A DNA stretch of 64,000 nt from Mesorhizobium_G sp049840935 (GCA_049840935.1 JASGJA010000021.1:62001-126000), one strand, 5' to 3'; shown: positions 53,849-62,885, counted from the stretch's first letter. The notes: generated from the sequence alone by a model not told the origin. Program-made: numbers and translations.

Positions 53849-55156
53849 GCTAGACACCCGCATTAACCCCCGCAGACTGAGCCGGCGGCCGAGTTTGAAG
53901 CCAGATTGGGGGTTGGCGGTCGGTTGAGGATGCCGCCTTTGATCGTCGAAGGGCGTCATGGCGGCCGATACCGGGCTGCTTTTCCGACGCCAGACGGATT
54001 CAGCCCAAGGTTCCTGCCCGTTCATGGAAGATCAACTTGTCGAAGTTGTAGGCGATGTTGGCCAGAGTGAGTTTCGCCTCGGCCCGCGCTAGGCCAATGG
54101 TGCGGATGAACAGGCCGAAGCGGTTTTTCTGGTGGGCGAAGACGTGTTCGACATGGGCACGGATCGACGATTTTGCGGCATTGGCCCGTGCGATATTCTG
54201 CGGCATCGGCTTGCCTGCCGGCTTGCGACGATGGATGCGGCTGACCAGCATCCTTGAAGCCAGCCATTTCTCGTTCTTCTGCGACCGATACGCGCTGTCG
54301 GCCCAGACCTCGGAGGAAGTGTTGTCCGTCGTCACCAATCGCGGCAGCATCCGGCCATCCGCCTGTGCGGCCGAAGTCACCGCGCTCTCCCGGATGAAGC
54401 CGAAGCGCCTGTCGATGGCGATGTGGGATTTGTAGCCGAAGACCGGCAACGCGATTTGAGGCAGCGGCGTGCCGTCCGGCCGATACCGGATCTTGCCACC
54501 GATCTTGAGCGTCCAGCGCGCATCGGTGTCTTTCTGGGCCGCCTTGTTCGGCTCGTTCGGCCAGATTTCGTTCGCCGTCTTGCCGGCTTTGATGGCTTCC
54601 TTCTCCGCATCCGTATTCCGCTGCTTCGGCGCTGGCACCAGAGATGCGTCGATGATCTGGCCTGACATCGGGATGTAGCCCTTCTTCTGGAGTTGCCAGT
54701 CGAACGCCTTCATCACTCGCTTCAACGTGCCCGTCTCGGTCAGTTTGTTACGGAACAGCCGGATCGTGTTCTCGTCGGGTGTCGGACCGCCGAGGTCGAA
54801 GCCCAGGAAGCGCATCCAGGACAGCCGGTCCCGGATCATGAACTCCATTCTGGCATCGCTCAGATTGTGCTGGGCCTGAAGGATCAGCGCCTTGAACATC
54901 GACACCGGATCGAAGGCAGGGCGGCCGCCCTTGGTTCCGTCGCCATAGCCCAGCCCTTCGGTCAGCCAGCCGCGGAAATATTCGAAGTCGACCGCCGCCT
55001 CCAGAACTTCCAGCGGATCGCCGATTTTGCTCAGCCTCTCAAGATGCTCCCAAAGCCCGAATAGCGACCGCTGCTCCATCGTCCCGCCTCCAAATCATGA
55101 AGGCCAGATCGAATCATGGAATCAGAAATCTCGCGAGGTAAATACGGGTGTCCAGC
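53849..55156 (-). mobile_element. IS5-family insertion sequence
   Basis: Imperfect terminal inverted repeats start GCTAGACACCCG on the left and, read on the opposite strand, GCTGGACACCCG on the right (11 of 12 match). Both ends are flanked by TAA (53846-53848 and 55157-55159), a plausible 3-bp target duplication. The element is about 1308 bp with a single transposase gene filling it. It appears intact. Confidence 0.75.
54000..55079 (-). CDS. IS5-family transposase
   Basis: The 359-residue DDE transposase has an N-terminal DUF772-like domain (RPAFDPVSMFKALILQAQHNLSD near residue 52). The catalytic domain contains QIIDASLVPAPKQR near 147, WADSAYRS near 245 and the terminal AHVEHVFAHQKNRFG near 310, giving the Asp-Asp-Glu triad. 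It fills the IS and has no frameshift, so it looks functional. The higher GC than the surrounding glycan genes fits independent arrival. Confidence 0.9.
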   Translation of the reverse strand: MEQRSLFGLWEHLERLSKIGDPLEVLEAAVDFEYFRGWLTEGLGYGDGTKGGRPAFDPVSMFKALILQAQHNLSDARMEFMIRDRLSWMRFLGFDLGGPTPDENTIRLFRNKLTETGTLKRVMKAFDWQLQKKGYIPMSGQIIDASLVPAPKQRNTDAEKEAIKAGKTANEIWPNEPNKAAQKDTDARWTLKIGGKIRYRPDGTPLPQIALPVFGYKSHIAIDRRFGFIRESAVTSAAQADGRMLPRLVTTDNTSSEVWADSAYRSQKNEKWLASRMLVSRIHRRKPAGKPMPQNIARANAAKSSIRAHVEHVFAHQKNRFGLFIRTIGLARAEAKLTLANIAYNFDKLIFHERAGTLG

Positions 55157-55426
55157 TAACCCATCAAATGCGATGGTTAACGTTTGAAGGCTCCCGGTCG
55201 AAATCTTAAAACGTGTTTTCAGTGCCAGCTAACAACCTTGATTTATTATCTTTTTAGCTTGTTCTCAAAAAGCATATTATAAATAGTTTTAACAGTAACA
55301 GCTAAAAGTCATTGGAAAACAACGACCTTCGTTAACCCTTTATTAAACATAATCTTGCCAACCGGTGATCTACGGCGCATCTTCACCCGCATACGCTTGA
55401 TCGTTCGTCAGGCGCGAGGAAAAACG
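55157..55426. other. right flank of the IS element, intergenic, island boundary
   Basis: No ORF with coding character is visible. The segment is AT-rich until about 55345 and then changes to core-like composition. It contains the right copy of the 17-bp direct repeat. Confidence 0.4.
55329..55345. repeat. right copy of 17-bp direct repeat (possible att or CtrA box)
   Basis: CGTTAACCCTTTATTAA, identical to 43089-43105. It lies about 80 bases before the leader ORF of the DUF1465 gene, so it could serve either as an island end or as a CtrA-type regulatory box. Confidence 0.6.
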
Positions 55427-55474
55427 ATGGCTGGCGGAATAATGAAAAAATCAACGGCAGGGGCGCCGGCATGA
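55427..55474 (+). CDS. 15-codon leader ORF upstream of the DUF1465 gene
   Basis: An ATG at 55427 preceded by GAGGA at 6 bases encodes 15 residues (AGGIMKKSTAGAPA after Met). Its TGA overlaps the downstream ATG as ATGA. The DUF1465 gene itself lacks a good ribosome site, so translational coupling is plausible. Alternatively it is the true N-terminus cut off by a frameshift. Confidence 0.3.
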   Translation: MAGGIMKKSTAGAPA

Positions 55475-55995
55475 GTGAGGTTTCTAGGGAAGCCGCAAAG
55501 ACCGTTCGATTGGCCGAGCGCCGGTTGCATTCGGACTCTTTCAAGCCGCTTTACAATGAAGGTATGGCGCTGGTTGAGCGCACTGCCGAATATCTTGATG
55601 GCCGTGGTCGCGCTGCGGCGAAGGGGCTGTCACGTCCTGCCGCGACTTTATATGCGGCGGAATCCATGCGCCTGACTACGCGCCTGATGCAGGTGGCTTC
55701 GTGGCTGCTGCTTCAGCGAGCGTTCAATTCGGGCGAAATGACGCGCGATCAGGTGGCTTCGGAGAAATCCAAGGTTCGGCTTGATACGCCTTCGGCGCAT
55801 CAGGAGACGCTTGGCTGGACGGAATTGCCAGACGAGTTTCGCGAACTGGTCGATCTTTCCTTGCGATTGCAGGCGCGCGTGCGCCGGATGGACGAGGAAA
55901 TTTATGGCCAGACTGCCGAACAAGCGCTGAACAGACGCGGCAATCCGGTTTCCGATCAGATACTTTTACTGAAAACTGCATTCGGGCGCGGATGA
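55471..55995 (+). CDS. DUF1465 family protein
   Basis: The 174-residue helical protein has the DUF1465 motifs SFKPLYNEGMALVERTAEYLDG near residue 25, YAAESMRLTTRLMQVASWLLLQRA near 65 and EKSKVRLDTPS near 100. The family is confined mainly to Alphaproteobacteria, with members linked to cell-cycle control in some reports. Function is not established here. It starts the run of core genes leading to ruvC. Confidence 0.85.
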   Translation: MSEVSREAAKTVRLAERRLHSDSFKPLYNEGMALVERTAEYLDGRGRAAAKGLSRPAATLYAAESMRLTTRLMQVASWLLLQRAFNSGEMTRDQVASEKSKVRLDTPSAHQETLGWTELPDEFRELVDLSLRLQARVRRMDEEIYGQTAEQALNRRGNPVSDQILLLKTAFGRG

Positions 55996-56065
55996 TTCCT
56001 CTGTAAACGTTTCTGGTTTGTTCACATTTTGCTGGCATGCCGTCCCCTAAAGGGGATAATTCGGC

Positions 56066-56581
56066 ATGCAGCGCGCGATTTGCATCATTGGGATTGATCC
56101 CGGCCTGAGACGCACCGGTTGGGGCGTTATCGAAGCTATAGGCAATTCGCTTCGCTTTGTGGCGTCGGGAACGGTACGTTCGGACGAAAAGGCTGCTCTG
56201 GCCTTGCGTCTTTGTCAGCTTCACGACGGGTTGACGGATGTCATGCGCCGTCACGAGCCGGACGAAGCGGCGGTGGAAAATACTTTCGTCAACAAGGATG
56301 CATCAGCGACGCTGAAACTCGGACAGGCACGAGGTGTGGCGATGCTGGTGCCAGCGCTAGGCGGGCTGGTTGTTGCCGAGTATGCGCCAAATGCGGTCAA
56401 GAAAGCGGTTATCGGCGTGGGAAAAGGTGAAAAAGGCCAGATCGTAATGATGGTCAAGGTTTTGATGCCTAAAGCTACCTTCGATACCGATGATGCTGCC
56501 GATGCGCTGGCGATTGCGATATGCCATGCGCATCATCGCCAGAGCGTGCAGGGCCGTCTCGCTGCGGCCATGGCGGGATAG
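56066..56581 (+). CDS. ruvC: Holliday junction resolvase RuvC
   Basis: The 171-residue endonuclease cuts Holliday junctions moved by RuvAB. The catalytic acidic residues are in IIGIDPGLRRTGWG near residue 7, AAVENTFVNKD near 69 and DTDDAADALAIAICH near 143. It is followed after 11 bases by ruvA. Confidence 0.95.
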   Translation: MQRAICIIGIDPGLRRTGWGVIEAIGNSLRFVASGTVRSDEKAALALRLCQLHDGLTDVMRRHEPDEAAVENTFVNKDASATLKLGQARGVAMLVPALGGLVVAEYAPNAVKKAVIGVGKGEKGQIVMMVKVLMPKATFDTDDAADALAIAICHAHHRQSVQGRLAAAMAG

Positions 56582-56592
56582 GGCGGGGCGAT

Positions 56593-57213
56593 ATGATCGG
56601 AAAGCTCAAGGGGCTGGTGGACGAGATCGAAGATGACCATTGCACCATTGATGTGCATGGCGTCGGCTACGTGGCCTATTGCTCGACGCGGACTTTGTCG
56701 GCGCTGCCGGGAGCGGGCGAAGCGGTGACGCTGTTTATCGAAACCTATGTTCGCGAGGACATGATCCGTCTTTACGGGTTTCAATCTGCTTTGGAGCGGG
56801 AATGGTTTCGGCTGCTTATGAATAATGTGCAGGGGGTCGGCGCAAAGGTCGCTCTGGCAGTTCTCTCGACGCTTTCACCCAGCGATTTGGCCAATGCAAT
56901 TGCGTTGCGAGATATCGCGATGGTGAGCCGCGCACCCGGCGTCGGCAAGAAGGTGGCCGAGCGTATCGTCACCGAATTGAAGGCCAAGGCTCCGGCCTAT
57001 TCCGGTGGGGCGAGCGGGACGATCGGATTGAAGCAGGCGCTGGGTGACGGTGTCGCGCCGTCGCCGGTCGCCGATGCTGTGTCTGCGCTCGCAAACCTTG
57101 GCTACTCGCGCGACATTGCCGCCAATGCGATTGCGGCGGCAATCAAGGAAGCTGGTGAGGGGGCCGATTCTGCAAAGCTAATTCGTCTCGGTCTAAAGGA
57201 ATTAGCGCGTTGA
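56593..57213 (+). CDS. ruvA: Holliday junction branch migration protein RuvA
   Basis: The 206-residue protein binds four-way junctions and loads RuvB. It has the OB-fold start MIGKLKGLVDEIEDDHCTID, the helix-hairpin-helix pairs NVQGVGAKVALAVLS and RAPGVGKKVAERIV, and a flexible linker to domain III (ADAVSALANLGYSR). GGGCGGGG lies just upstream of the ATG. Confidence 0.94.
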   Translation: MIGKLKGLVDEIEDDHCTIDVHGVGYVAYCSTRTLSALPGAGEAVTLFIETYVREDMIRLYGFQSALEREWFRLLMNNVQGVGAKVALAVLSTLSPSDLANAIALRDIAMVSRAPGVGKKVAERIVTELKAKAPAYSGGASGTIGLKQALGDGVAPSPVADAVSALANLGYSRDIAANAIAAAIKEAGEGADSAKLIRLGLKELAR

Positions 57214-57250
57214 GTTCTGCCTTGTTCTGCAAAGGTTGCCGTGCGAGGTC

Positions 57251-58295
57251 ATGGTTATGAACACCGCTCCACGCCTGATCTCATCAGAAAAGCGTGGCGA
57301 GGATGTCGACCAGACTCTTCGTCCGCAGACGCTTGATGATTTCGTCGGGCAGGCAGCAGCGCGCGCAAATCTCAAAGTGTTCGTGGAAGCGGCCAAACAA
57401 CGCGGCGAAGCACTTGACCATGTGCTGTTTGTCGGGCCGCCCGGTCTTGGGAAGACAACGCTTGCGCAGATCATGGCGCGTGAAATGGGTGTGAATTTCC
57501 GATCCACGTCAGGCCCGGTTATTGCGAAGGCGGGCGACCTAGCGGCGCTGCTGACAAATCTCGAAGAGCGAGACGTGTTGTTCATCGACGAGATTTATCG
57601 CCTTAGCCCGGCGGTCGAGGAAATTCTCTATCCTGCAATGGAGGACTATCAGCTCGATCTCATCATCGGTGAGGGTCCGGCGGCGCGCTCTGTGAAGATC
57701 GATCTCGCGAAGTTCACGCTGGTTGCAGCGACGACGCGTCTGGAACTCGATTACGAATCCTCTGCGTGATCGCTTTGGCATTCCGGTACGGCTGAATTTC
57801 TATACCGTTGAAGAGTTGGAACTGATCGTGAGACGCGGCGCACGTATACTGGGCATGCCGATGGGCGATGACGGTGCGGTGGAAATCGCACGCCGTGCGC
57901 GAGGTACGCCGCGCATTGCGGGGAGGTTGCTGCGTCGCGTGCGCGACTTTGCATCCGTGGCGGGTGTTGAAAAGGTGGATCGCCGCATCGCAGATGAAGC
58001 GCTGTCGCGACTGGAGGTCGATCAGCTTGGGCTCGACCAACTCGACCGACGCTATCTCACGATGATTGCGTCGAATTTCGGAGGTGGGCCGGTTGGAATT
58101 GAGACGATTGCGGCGGGCCTGTCCGAGCCGCGAGATGCTATCGAGGATATTATCGAGCCGTACCTGATCCAACAGGGCTTTATTCAGAGAACGCCTCGCG
58201 GTCGCGTTTTGACGGCCAATGCTTGGCGACACCTTGGCATTGATCCGCCCAAGGAATTCGTGCAGCAGCAGATCAATTTGTTTCAGGAAGAGTGA
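57251..58295 (+). pseudogene. ruvB: Holliday junction helicase RuvB, frameshifted
   Basis: RuvB is the AAA+ motor of RuvAB. The first frame carries Walker A (VGPPGLGKTTLAQ near residue 60) and Walker B (LFIDEIYRLSPAVEE near 110). The second frame resumes NPLRDRFGIPVRLNFY and runs through the C-terminal winged helix (FIQRTPRGR). They join at about 57741-57752, where the family motif TTRLGLLTNP is garbled, so more than a simple indel may be involved. The DEIY in Walker B differs from the near-invariant DEIH. Repaired length is about 347 residues. Sequencing error is the simplest explanation. A start at 57257 is also possible. Confidence 0.9.
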
Positions 58296-58768
58296 AGGTG
58301 AACGGTTCGAGCGGTGACATTGCGCTGACTGGCGTGCTCGACAACGGCACGCACCGGTTACTGGCGCGGGTATATTATGCCGATACGGATTTCTCCGGCG
58401 TGGTTTATCACGCTCGCTATCTGGAATTTTTGGAGCGAGGGCGTTCCGACTTTCTGCGGCTTTGCGGTGTGCATCACACGGAATTGCATGACGGCAAGCA
58501 TGGCGAGAAAATTGTGTGGGTGGTTCGTCGGATGGAGATCGATTTTCGCACGCCTGCGCGCATCGACGACATCATTACGGTCGAGACACATGTCGCCGAA
58601 TTGTCGGGCGCGCGTGTTTTCATGGCGCAGCGTTTATTGCGTGGCGAGGAAGTGCTTGTCGAGGCACGGGTAGAGGCGGCGATCATTGGTGAAACGGGTC
58701 GGCCAAAGCGCTTTCCCAAGGAGTGGGTTGCGGCATTTTTGCCGGGAGATCGGCACCTAACCTCCTGA
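58292..58768 (+). CDS. ybgC: acyl-CoA thioesterase YbgC
   Basis: The 158-residue hotdog-fold thioesterase of the Tol-Pal cluster has RVYYADTDFSGVVYHARYLEF near residue 26, with the catalytic aspartate in ADTD and the HARYL helix. The start is a GTG overlapping the ruvB stop (GTGA). In other bacteria YbgC associates with the acyl carrier protein and phospholipid synthesis. Confidence 0.92.
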   Translation: MKVNGSSGDIALTGVLDNGTHRLLARVYYADTDFSGVVYHARYLEFLERGRSDFLRLCGVHHTELHDGKHGEKIVWVVRRMEIDFRTPARIDDIITVETHVAELSGARVFMAQRLLRGEEVLVEARVEAAIIGETGRPKRFPKEWVAAFLPGDRHLTS

Positions 58769-58970
58769 CTTTTCTAACGTATCGTTAACCATAACAGTCC
58801 ATTAAGGGAAAACCGAAAGGTTGCATGCAATGCGTATGCCTTCCTTTCACCAAATTTCGCCGTGAAAAGGCCGCGAAACACGCTTTCCGAAGCATGTCCG
58901 GTCGTGCGGCCAGACAGGGAAAGACGGCGCAGCGCCCATATTGCGGGGCTGTTTCTTTAGGGACACAAAG

Positions 58971-59687
58971 ATGGAACAACTTCCTCTCGCGGCGACAGGC
59001 GCGGAATTGTCGGTCTGGAGCTTGTTCTGGCAGGCTGGATGGGTCGTCAAACTGGTGATGATCGGCCTGCTGGGCGCGTCTGTCTGGACGTGGGCAATCG
59101 TCTTCGACAAAATATTCGCCTATGCCCGCATGCGCTCGGCGCTTGACCGTTTCGAGCAAATCTTCTGGTCCGGACAGTCTTTGGAAGAGCTTTATCGCAC
59201 TCTGGCTGATCGCACGACGACCGGCATGGGTGCGATTTTCGTTGCAGCCATGCGCGAATGGAAGAAGTCGTTCGAAAAGGGTGCCAAGTCGCCCATCGGG
59301 CTACAGACGCGTATCGATAAGGCAATGGACCTTGCGTTGACGCGAGAGATGGAGCGGCTGGAAAGTCGTCTCGGTTTTCTCGCGACAATCGGGTCGGCGG
59401 CTCCGTTCATCGGCCTGTTCGGAACGGTGGTCGGTATTATGACTTCGTTTCAGGCTATCGCCGGTTCGAAATCGACCAACTTGGCTGTCGTTGCACCCGG
59501 CATCGCGGAAGCGCTTCTCGCAACGGCGATTGGTCTGCTGGCGGCTATCCCGGCGGTTATTGCCTACAACAAGCTGTCATCGGATGTCGGCAAGCTTGGT
59601 GTGCGCATGGAAGGCTTTGCGGACGAATTCTCCGCCATACTGTCGCGCCAAATCGATGAGAAAGTTGCTCCAAGGGCAGCCGCGTAA
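58971..59687 (+). CDS. tolQ: Tol-Pal system proton channel subunit TolQ
   Basis: The 238-residue inner-membrane protein has three helices: VVKLVMIGLLGASVWTWAIV near residue 22, and two in the C-terminal half. The MotA_ExbB core includes FLATIGSAAPFIGLFGTVVGIM near 142 and GIAEALLATAIGLLAAIPAVIAY near 178. With TolR it uses proton motive force to energise TolA at the division site. An intergenic region of about 200 bases before it contains TTAACC-type boxes. Confidence 0.94.
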   Translation: MEQLPLAATGAELSVWSLFWQAGWVVKLVMIGLLGASVWTWAIVFDKIFAYARMRSALDRFEQIFWSGQSLEELYRTLADRTTTGMGAIFVAAMREWKKSFEKGAKSPIGLQTRIDKAMDLALTREMERLESRLGFLATIGSAAPFIGLFGTVVGIMTSFQAIAGSKSTNLAVVAPGIAEALLATAIGLLAAIPAVIAYNKLSSDVGKLGVRMEGFADEFSAILSRQIDEKVAPRAAA

Positions 59688-59713
59688 GGCTGGAGCGGAT
59701 TGGATAGACGATC

Positions 59714-60166
59714 ATGGGTATGTCTGTAGGTGGGGCGGGTCGCGGTGGCCGGGGTCATAGACGCCGTGGCCGCCATCACGGCTTGATGTCGGAGATCAAC
59801 GTCACGCCGCTGGTGGACGTTATGCTCGTGCTGCTCATCATTTTCATGGTGGCCGCGCCGCTTTTGACTTCGACAGTTCCAATTGATCTGCCCAAGGCCA
59901 ATGCGGCAACGACCGCTGCAGAGACAAAGCCGCTGGAGGTTTCGGTCAACAAGTCAGGTGAAATCTGGATCGGCGACGAATCCTATCCGCTCGGCGAAGT
60001 CGCCTCCAAGCTCGCGGCCATCGCCAAGACCGGCTATGACGAGCGCATTCTGATCCGTGGCGACAAGACCGCGGATTACGGCACGATCATGGGTGTCATG
60101 GCCGAAATCAGTTCGGCTGGTTACAAGAACATTGGCCTTGTCGGCCTTCCGCAGCAGGGCTCCTGA
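59714..60166 (+). CDS. tolR: Tol-Pal system protein TolR
   Basis: The 150-residue protein has one membrane helix (VDVMLVLLIIFMVAAPLLT near residue 34). Asp35, just inside it, is the proton-path residue of the ExbD/TolR family. The soluble domain has the usual periplasmic fold ending MGVMAEISSAGYKNIGLVG. A glycine- and arginine-rich N-terminus precedes the helix. Confidence 0.93.
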   Translation: MGMSVGGAGRGGRGHRRRGRHHGLMSEINVTPLVDVMLVLLIIFMVAAPLLTSTVPIDLPKANAATTAAETKPLEVSVNKSGEIWIGDESYPLGEVASKLAAIAKTGYDERILIRGDKTADYGTIMGVMAEISSAGYKNIGLVGLPQQGS

Positions 60167-60174
60167 AGCGGGTT

Positions 60175-61317
60175 ATGAAAAGCAGCCTCACAAGTTCAGT
60201 TGTAATGCACGCCGTGCTTCTCGGCTTGGGACTTGTGTCATTGTCCTCGCCGCGCTCCATGGATGCGTCAGTTGAATCCGTATCGGTAGATATTGTGCCG
60301 GTGGAGGAACTTGCGCAGGTGCAGATGGGCGACAAGAAAGCGCCCATGTCGGAAAAGCCTGCGCCATTGCCGACATCGCGCCCGGACACTGTGCCGGATG
60401 CGCAGAAGATCGGCGACAATGATGTCGATACCGAAAAGCCGCCCATTCCTGATGCGAAGCCAAAGCCGGTAGAATCGGCGCAGGCTCCAAAGCCTGAGCC
60501 AAAGCCAGAAGAGCCAGTCAAAAAGGAAGAGGTTCAAAAGACCGAGGAACCGAAGCCGGTTCCGGCCACTGAGGTTGCCCAGACAGAGCAGCCGAAAGAA
60601 GAGGTCAAGCCCGATCCCGTCAAGCAGCCGCAGCCCGATCCTAAGCCCGAAAAGCAGGCAGAGCCGAAACCTGCCGAACAACCGGCGGAAAAAGTTGCTG
60701 AGGCGCAGCCGGAAACGACTGACTCCATCGCAGATACGATTGCCGAATCGAAGCCTGTCGAGGAAGCGGTAAAGCTGCCTGACAATGCACCAGCGCCAGA
60801 AGCAAAGCCAAAGCCTGCCGAAGCGCAGACGGCGAAGGCTCCCGATCGCAAGGCGTCGGAAAAACCCGTCAAAGAAGCCGCATCTAAGCCGAAGGCTGAG
60901 GACAGTGAGTTTAATGAGGACGAAGTCGCTGCTTTGCTGAGCAAGGAAAAAACAGCGGGCGGCGGGGCCAAGCGCTCCAGCCAGGAAGCCTCGCTGGGCG
61001 GCAAGCAAAATCAGGGCGCGAAGCTGTCGCGTGGCGAGGAAGACGCGTTACGCGAACAGTTGAGCGGATGCTGGACAATTCCGGCAGGGGCCGAAGGTGG
61101 TGACGGCCTTCGTGTCAAGGTGGCGTTCAATGTCGATGCCAGTGGAAAGCTTGACGGTAGACCTCGTGTTGAGGAGTCGAGTGGCAATCGAGCATTCGAT
61201 AATAGCGCGGTGCGGGCCGTGCAAATTTGTGACCAGCAAGGGCTGCAATTGCCCGCCGGCAAGGCCGATGTGTGGGCCGAAATCGCCGTGAACTTCGATC
61301 CGAGCGCGATGTTCTGA
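60175..61317 (+). CDS. tolA: Tol-Pal system protein TolA
   Basis: The 380-residue protein has a short N-terminal membrane helix (SSVVMHAVLLGLGLVSL). A long low-complexity stalk of Pro, Lys, Glu and Ala follows (residues 45-255), then a C-terminal domain (LREQLSGCWTIPAGAE near 290, VQICDQQGLQLP near 350). The stalk spans the periplasm to contact TolB and Pal. It overlaps the tolB region only in alternative frames. Confidence 0.9.
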   Translation: MKSSLTSSVVMHAVLLGLGLVSLSSPRSMDASVESVSVDIVPVEELAQVQMGDKKAPMSEKPAPLPTSRPDTVPDAQKIGDNDVDTEKPPIPDAKPKPVESAQAPKPEPKPEEPVKKEEVQKTEEPKPVPATEVAQTEQPKEEVKPDPVKQPQPDPKPEKQAEPKPAEQPAEKVAEAQPETTDSIADTIAESKPVEEAVKLPDNAPAPEAKPKPAEAQTAKAPDRKASEKPVKEAASKPKAEDSEFNEDEVAALLSKEKTAGGGAKRSSQEASLGGKQNQGAKLSRGEEDALREQLSGCWTIPAGAEGGDGLRVKVAFNVDASGKLDGRPRVEESSGNRAFDNSAVRAVQICDQQGLQLPAGKADVWAEIAVNFDPSAMF

Positions 61318-61346
61318 TCGCGAAAGATTTAAAGAGGCAGATGGGA

Positions 61347-62657
61347 ATGAAGAAACTGCTCAAATCGATTCTGGTGTTGTCGGTGCTTGCTGCCGCACCC
61401 ATGGCTGTCGTTCAACCAGCGCTGGCTCGCGTTGAGATCGATGTGAACAAGGGCGTTATCGAGCCTTTGCCAATCGCCGTCACCGATTTCCTTGGCGAAA
61501 GCTTAGGGGCTGAAATTTCCTCGATTGTCGCCGCTGATCTCAAGCGTTCAGGATTGTTTGCGCCGATCGACAAGGCGGCGTTCGTGGAAAAGATCTCCAA
61601 TCCTGACGCCCAGCCGCGTTTTGAGGACTGGAAGGTTATCAACGCGCAGGCGCTGGTTACGGGTCGCGTTTCGACGGAAGCTGATGGGCGCATTCGCGCC
61701 GAGTTTCGTCTGTGGGATACGTTTGGCGCGCAGCAGCTCGTAGGCGAGCAGTTTTTCGCACCGATGGCAAACAAACGCCGTGTCGCGCACATCATCGCCG
61801 ATGCGATCTATAAGGCGCTGACCGGCGAAGAAGGCTATTTCGATACGCGCGTTGTGTTCATCGACGAGTCGGGTGCAAAGGATAAGCGCCTGAAACGCCT
61901 CGCGATTATGGATCAGGATGGTGCGAATGTACGCTATCTGTCCAAGGGCACGACAATTGCGCTGACGCCGCGCTTCTCGCCGACGCGTCAGGAAATCACA
62001 TACATGTCTTATGAGAGCGGCCAGCCGCAGGTCTATTTGTTGCAGATCGAGACAGGCCAGCGCGAACTCGTAGGCAATTTTCCGGGCATGACTTTCGCGC
62101 CGCGCTTCTCTCCGGATGGTCAGAAAGTCATCATGAGCTTGCTCCGCGATGACGGAAACTCGAATATTTTCGCGATGGATTTGCGCAGCCGGAATACAAC
62201 TCGGTTGACCAATACCAATGCCATCGACACCTCGCCGTCTTATTCGCCGGACGGTGGTCAGGTTGTGTTTACCTCGGATCGTGGAGGCCAGCCGCAAATC
62301 TACAAGATGGGAGCGGACGGCTCCGGCCAGACGCGCATCTCGTTCGGCGGCGGCAGCTATTCGACGCCAGTCTGGTCGCCGCGCGGTGACTTGATCGCAT
62401 TTACGAAGCAGGTGGGCGGTGAGTTCCAGATCGGTGTGATGAAAACTGATGGTTCGGGCGAACGTATCCTGTCGTCGGGCTTTGCGCAGGAGGGCCCGAC
62501 ATGGGCACCGAATGGCCGCGTACTGATGTTCTTTGCGGAAGGTGCTGGCTCTGGTGGTCCCAAACTGCGGACCATCGACCTGACAGGCCGGAACGATCAG
62601 GCGATTGGAACGCCGAACTACGCGTCCGACCCCGCTTGGTCGCCCCTGTTGGATTGA
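61347..62657 (+). CDS. tolB: Tol-Pal system beta-propeller protein TolB
   Basis: The 436-residue periplasmic protein has a signal peptide (LLKSILVLSVLAAAPMAVVQPALA) and an N-terminal TolB domain. Repeated WD40-like propeller blades follow (for example ALTPRFSPTRQEITYMSYES, FAPRFSPDGQKVIMS, TSPSYSPDGGQVVFTSDRGG, STPVWSPRGDLIAF). AGAGG lies 9 bases before this ATG; an alternative ATG at 61341 is too close to it. It links TolA and Pal. Confidence 0.93.
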   Translation: MKKLLKSILVLSVLAAAPMAVVQPALARVEIDVNKGVIEPLPIAVTDFLGESLGAEISSIVAADLKRSGLFAPIDKAAFVEKISNPDAQPRFEDWKVINAQALVTGRVSTEADGRIRAEFRLWDTFGAQQLVGEQFFAPMANKRRVAHIIADAIYKALTGEEGYFDTRVVFIDESGAKDKRLKRLAIMDQDGANVRYLSKGTTIALTPRFSPTRQEITYMSYESGQPQVYLLQIETGQRELVGNFPGMTFAPRFSPDGQKVIMSLLRDDGNSNIFAMDLRSRNTTRLTNTNAIDTSPSYSPDGGQVVFTSDRGGQPQIYKMGADGSGQTRISFGGGSYSTPVWSPRGDLIAFTKQVGGEFQIGVMKTDGSGERILSSGFAQEGPTWAPNGRVLMFFAEGAGSGGPKLRTIDLTGRNDQAIGTPNYASDPAWSPLLD

Positions 62658-62885
62658 GCTATTCGTCGCACGGGGCGGCGTTCTGGACGACTTGCCGCCT
62701 TTTGGCCCCAATCGGTGCAGAAGGGTCCGAATTGAGGGAAAAACCATGTGGAATCAGCGATTCGGACGGAAGTTAGGGAAACATTAACCCTGTTCGTTGA
62801 ACGCGCATTAACCGCAACGTGGTTACTGGATGGTCAACCACTTTGTTACAGTTTTGCCAAACGTTACTTTGAAGGAGAGGCGGGT

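Noticed and set aside
60300..60900. Minus-strand ORF rich in Arg, Leu and Phe opposite tolA
   Set aside because: It mirrors the low-complexity Pro-Lys-Glu-Ala stalk of tolA in another frame and has no independent support.
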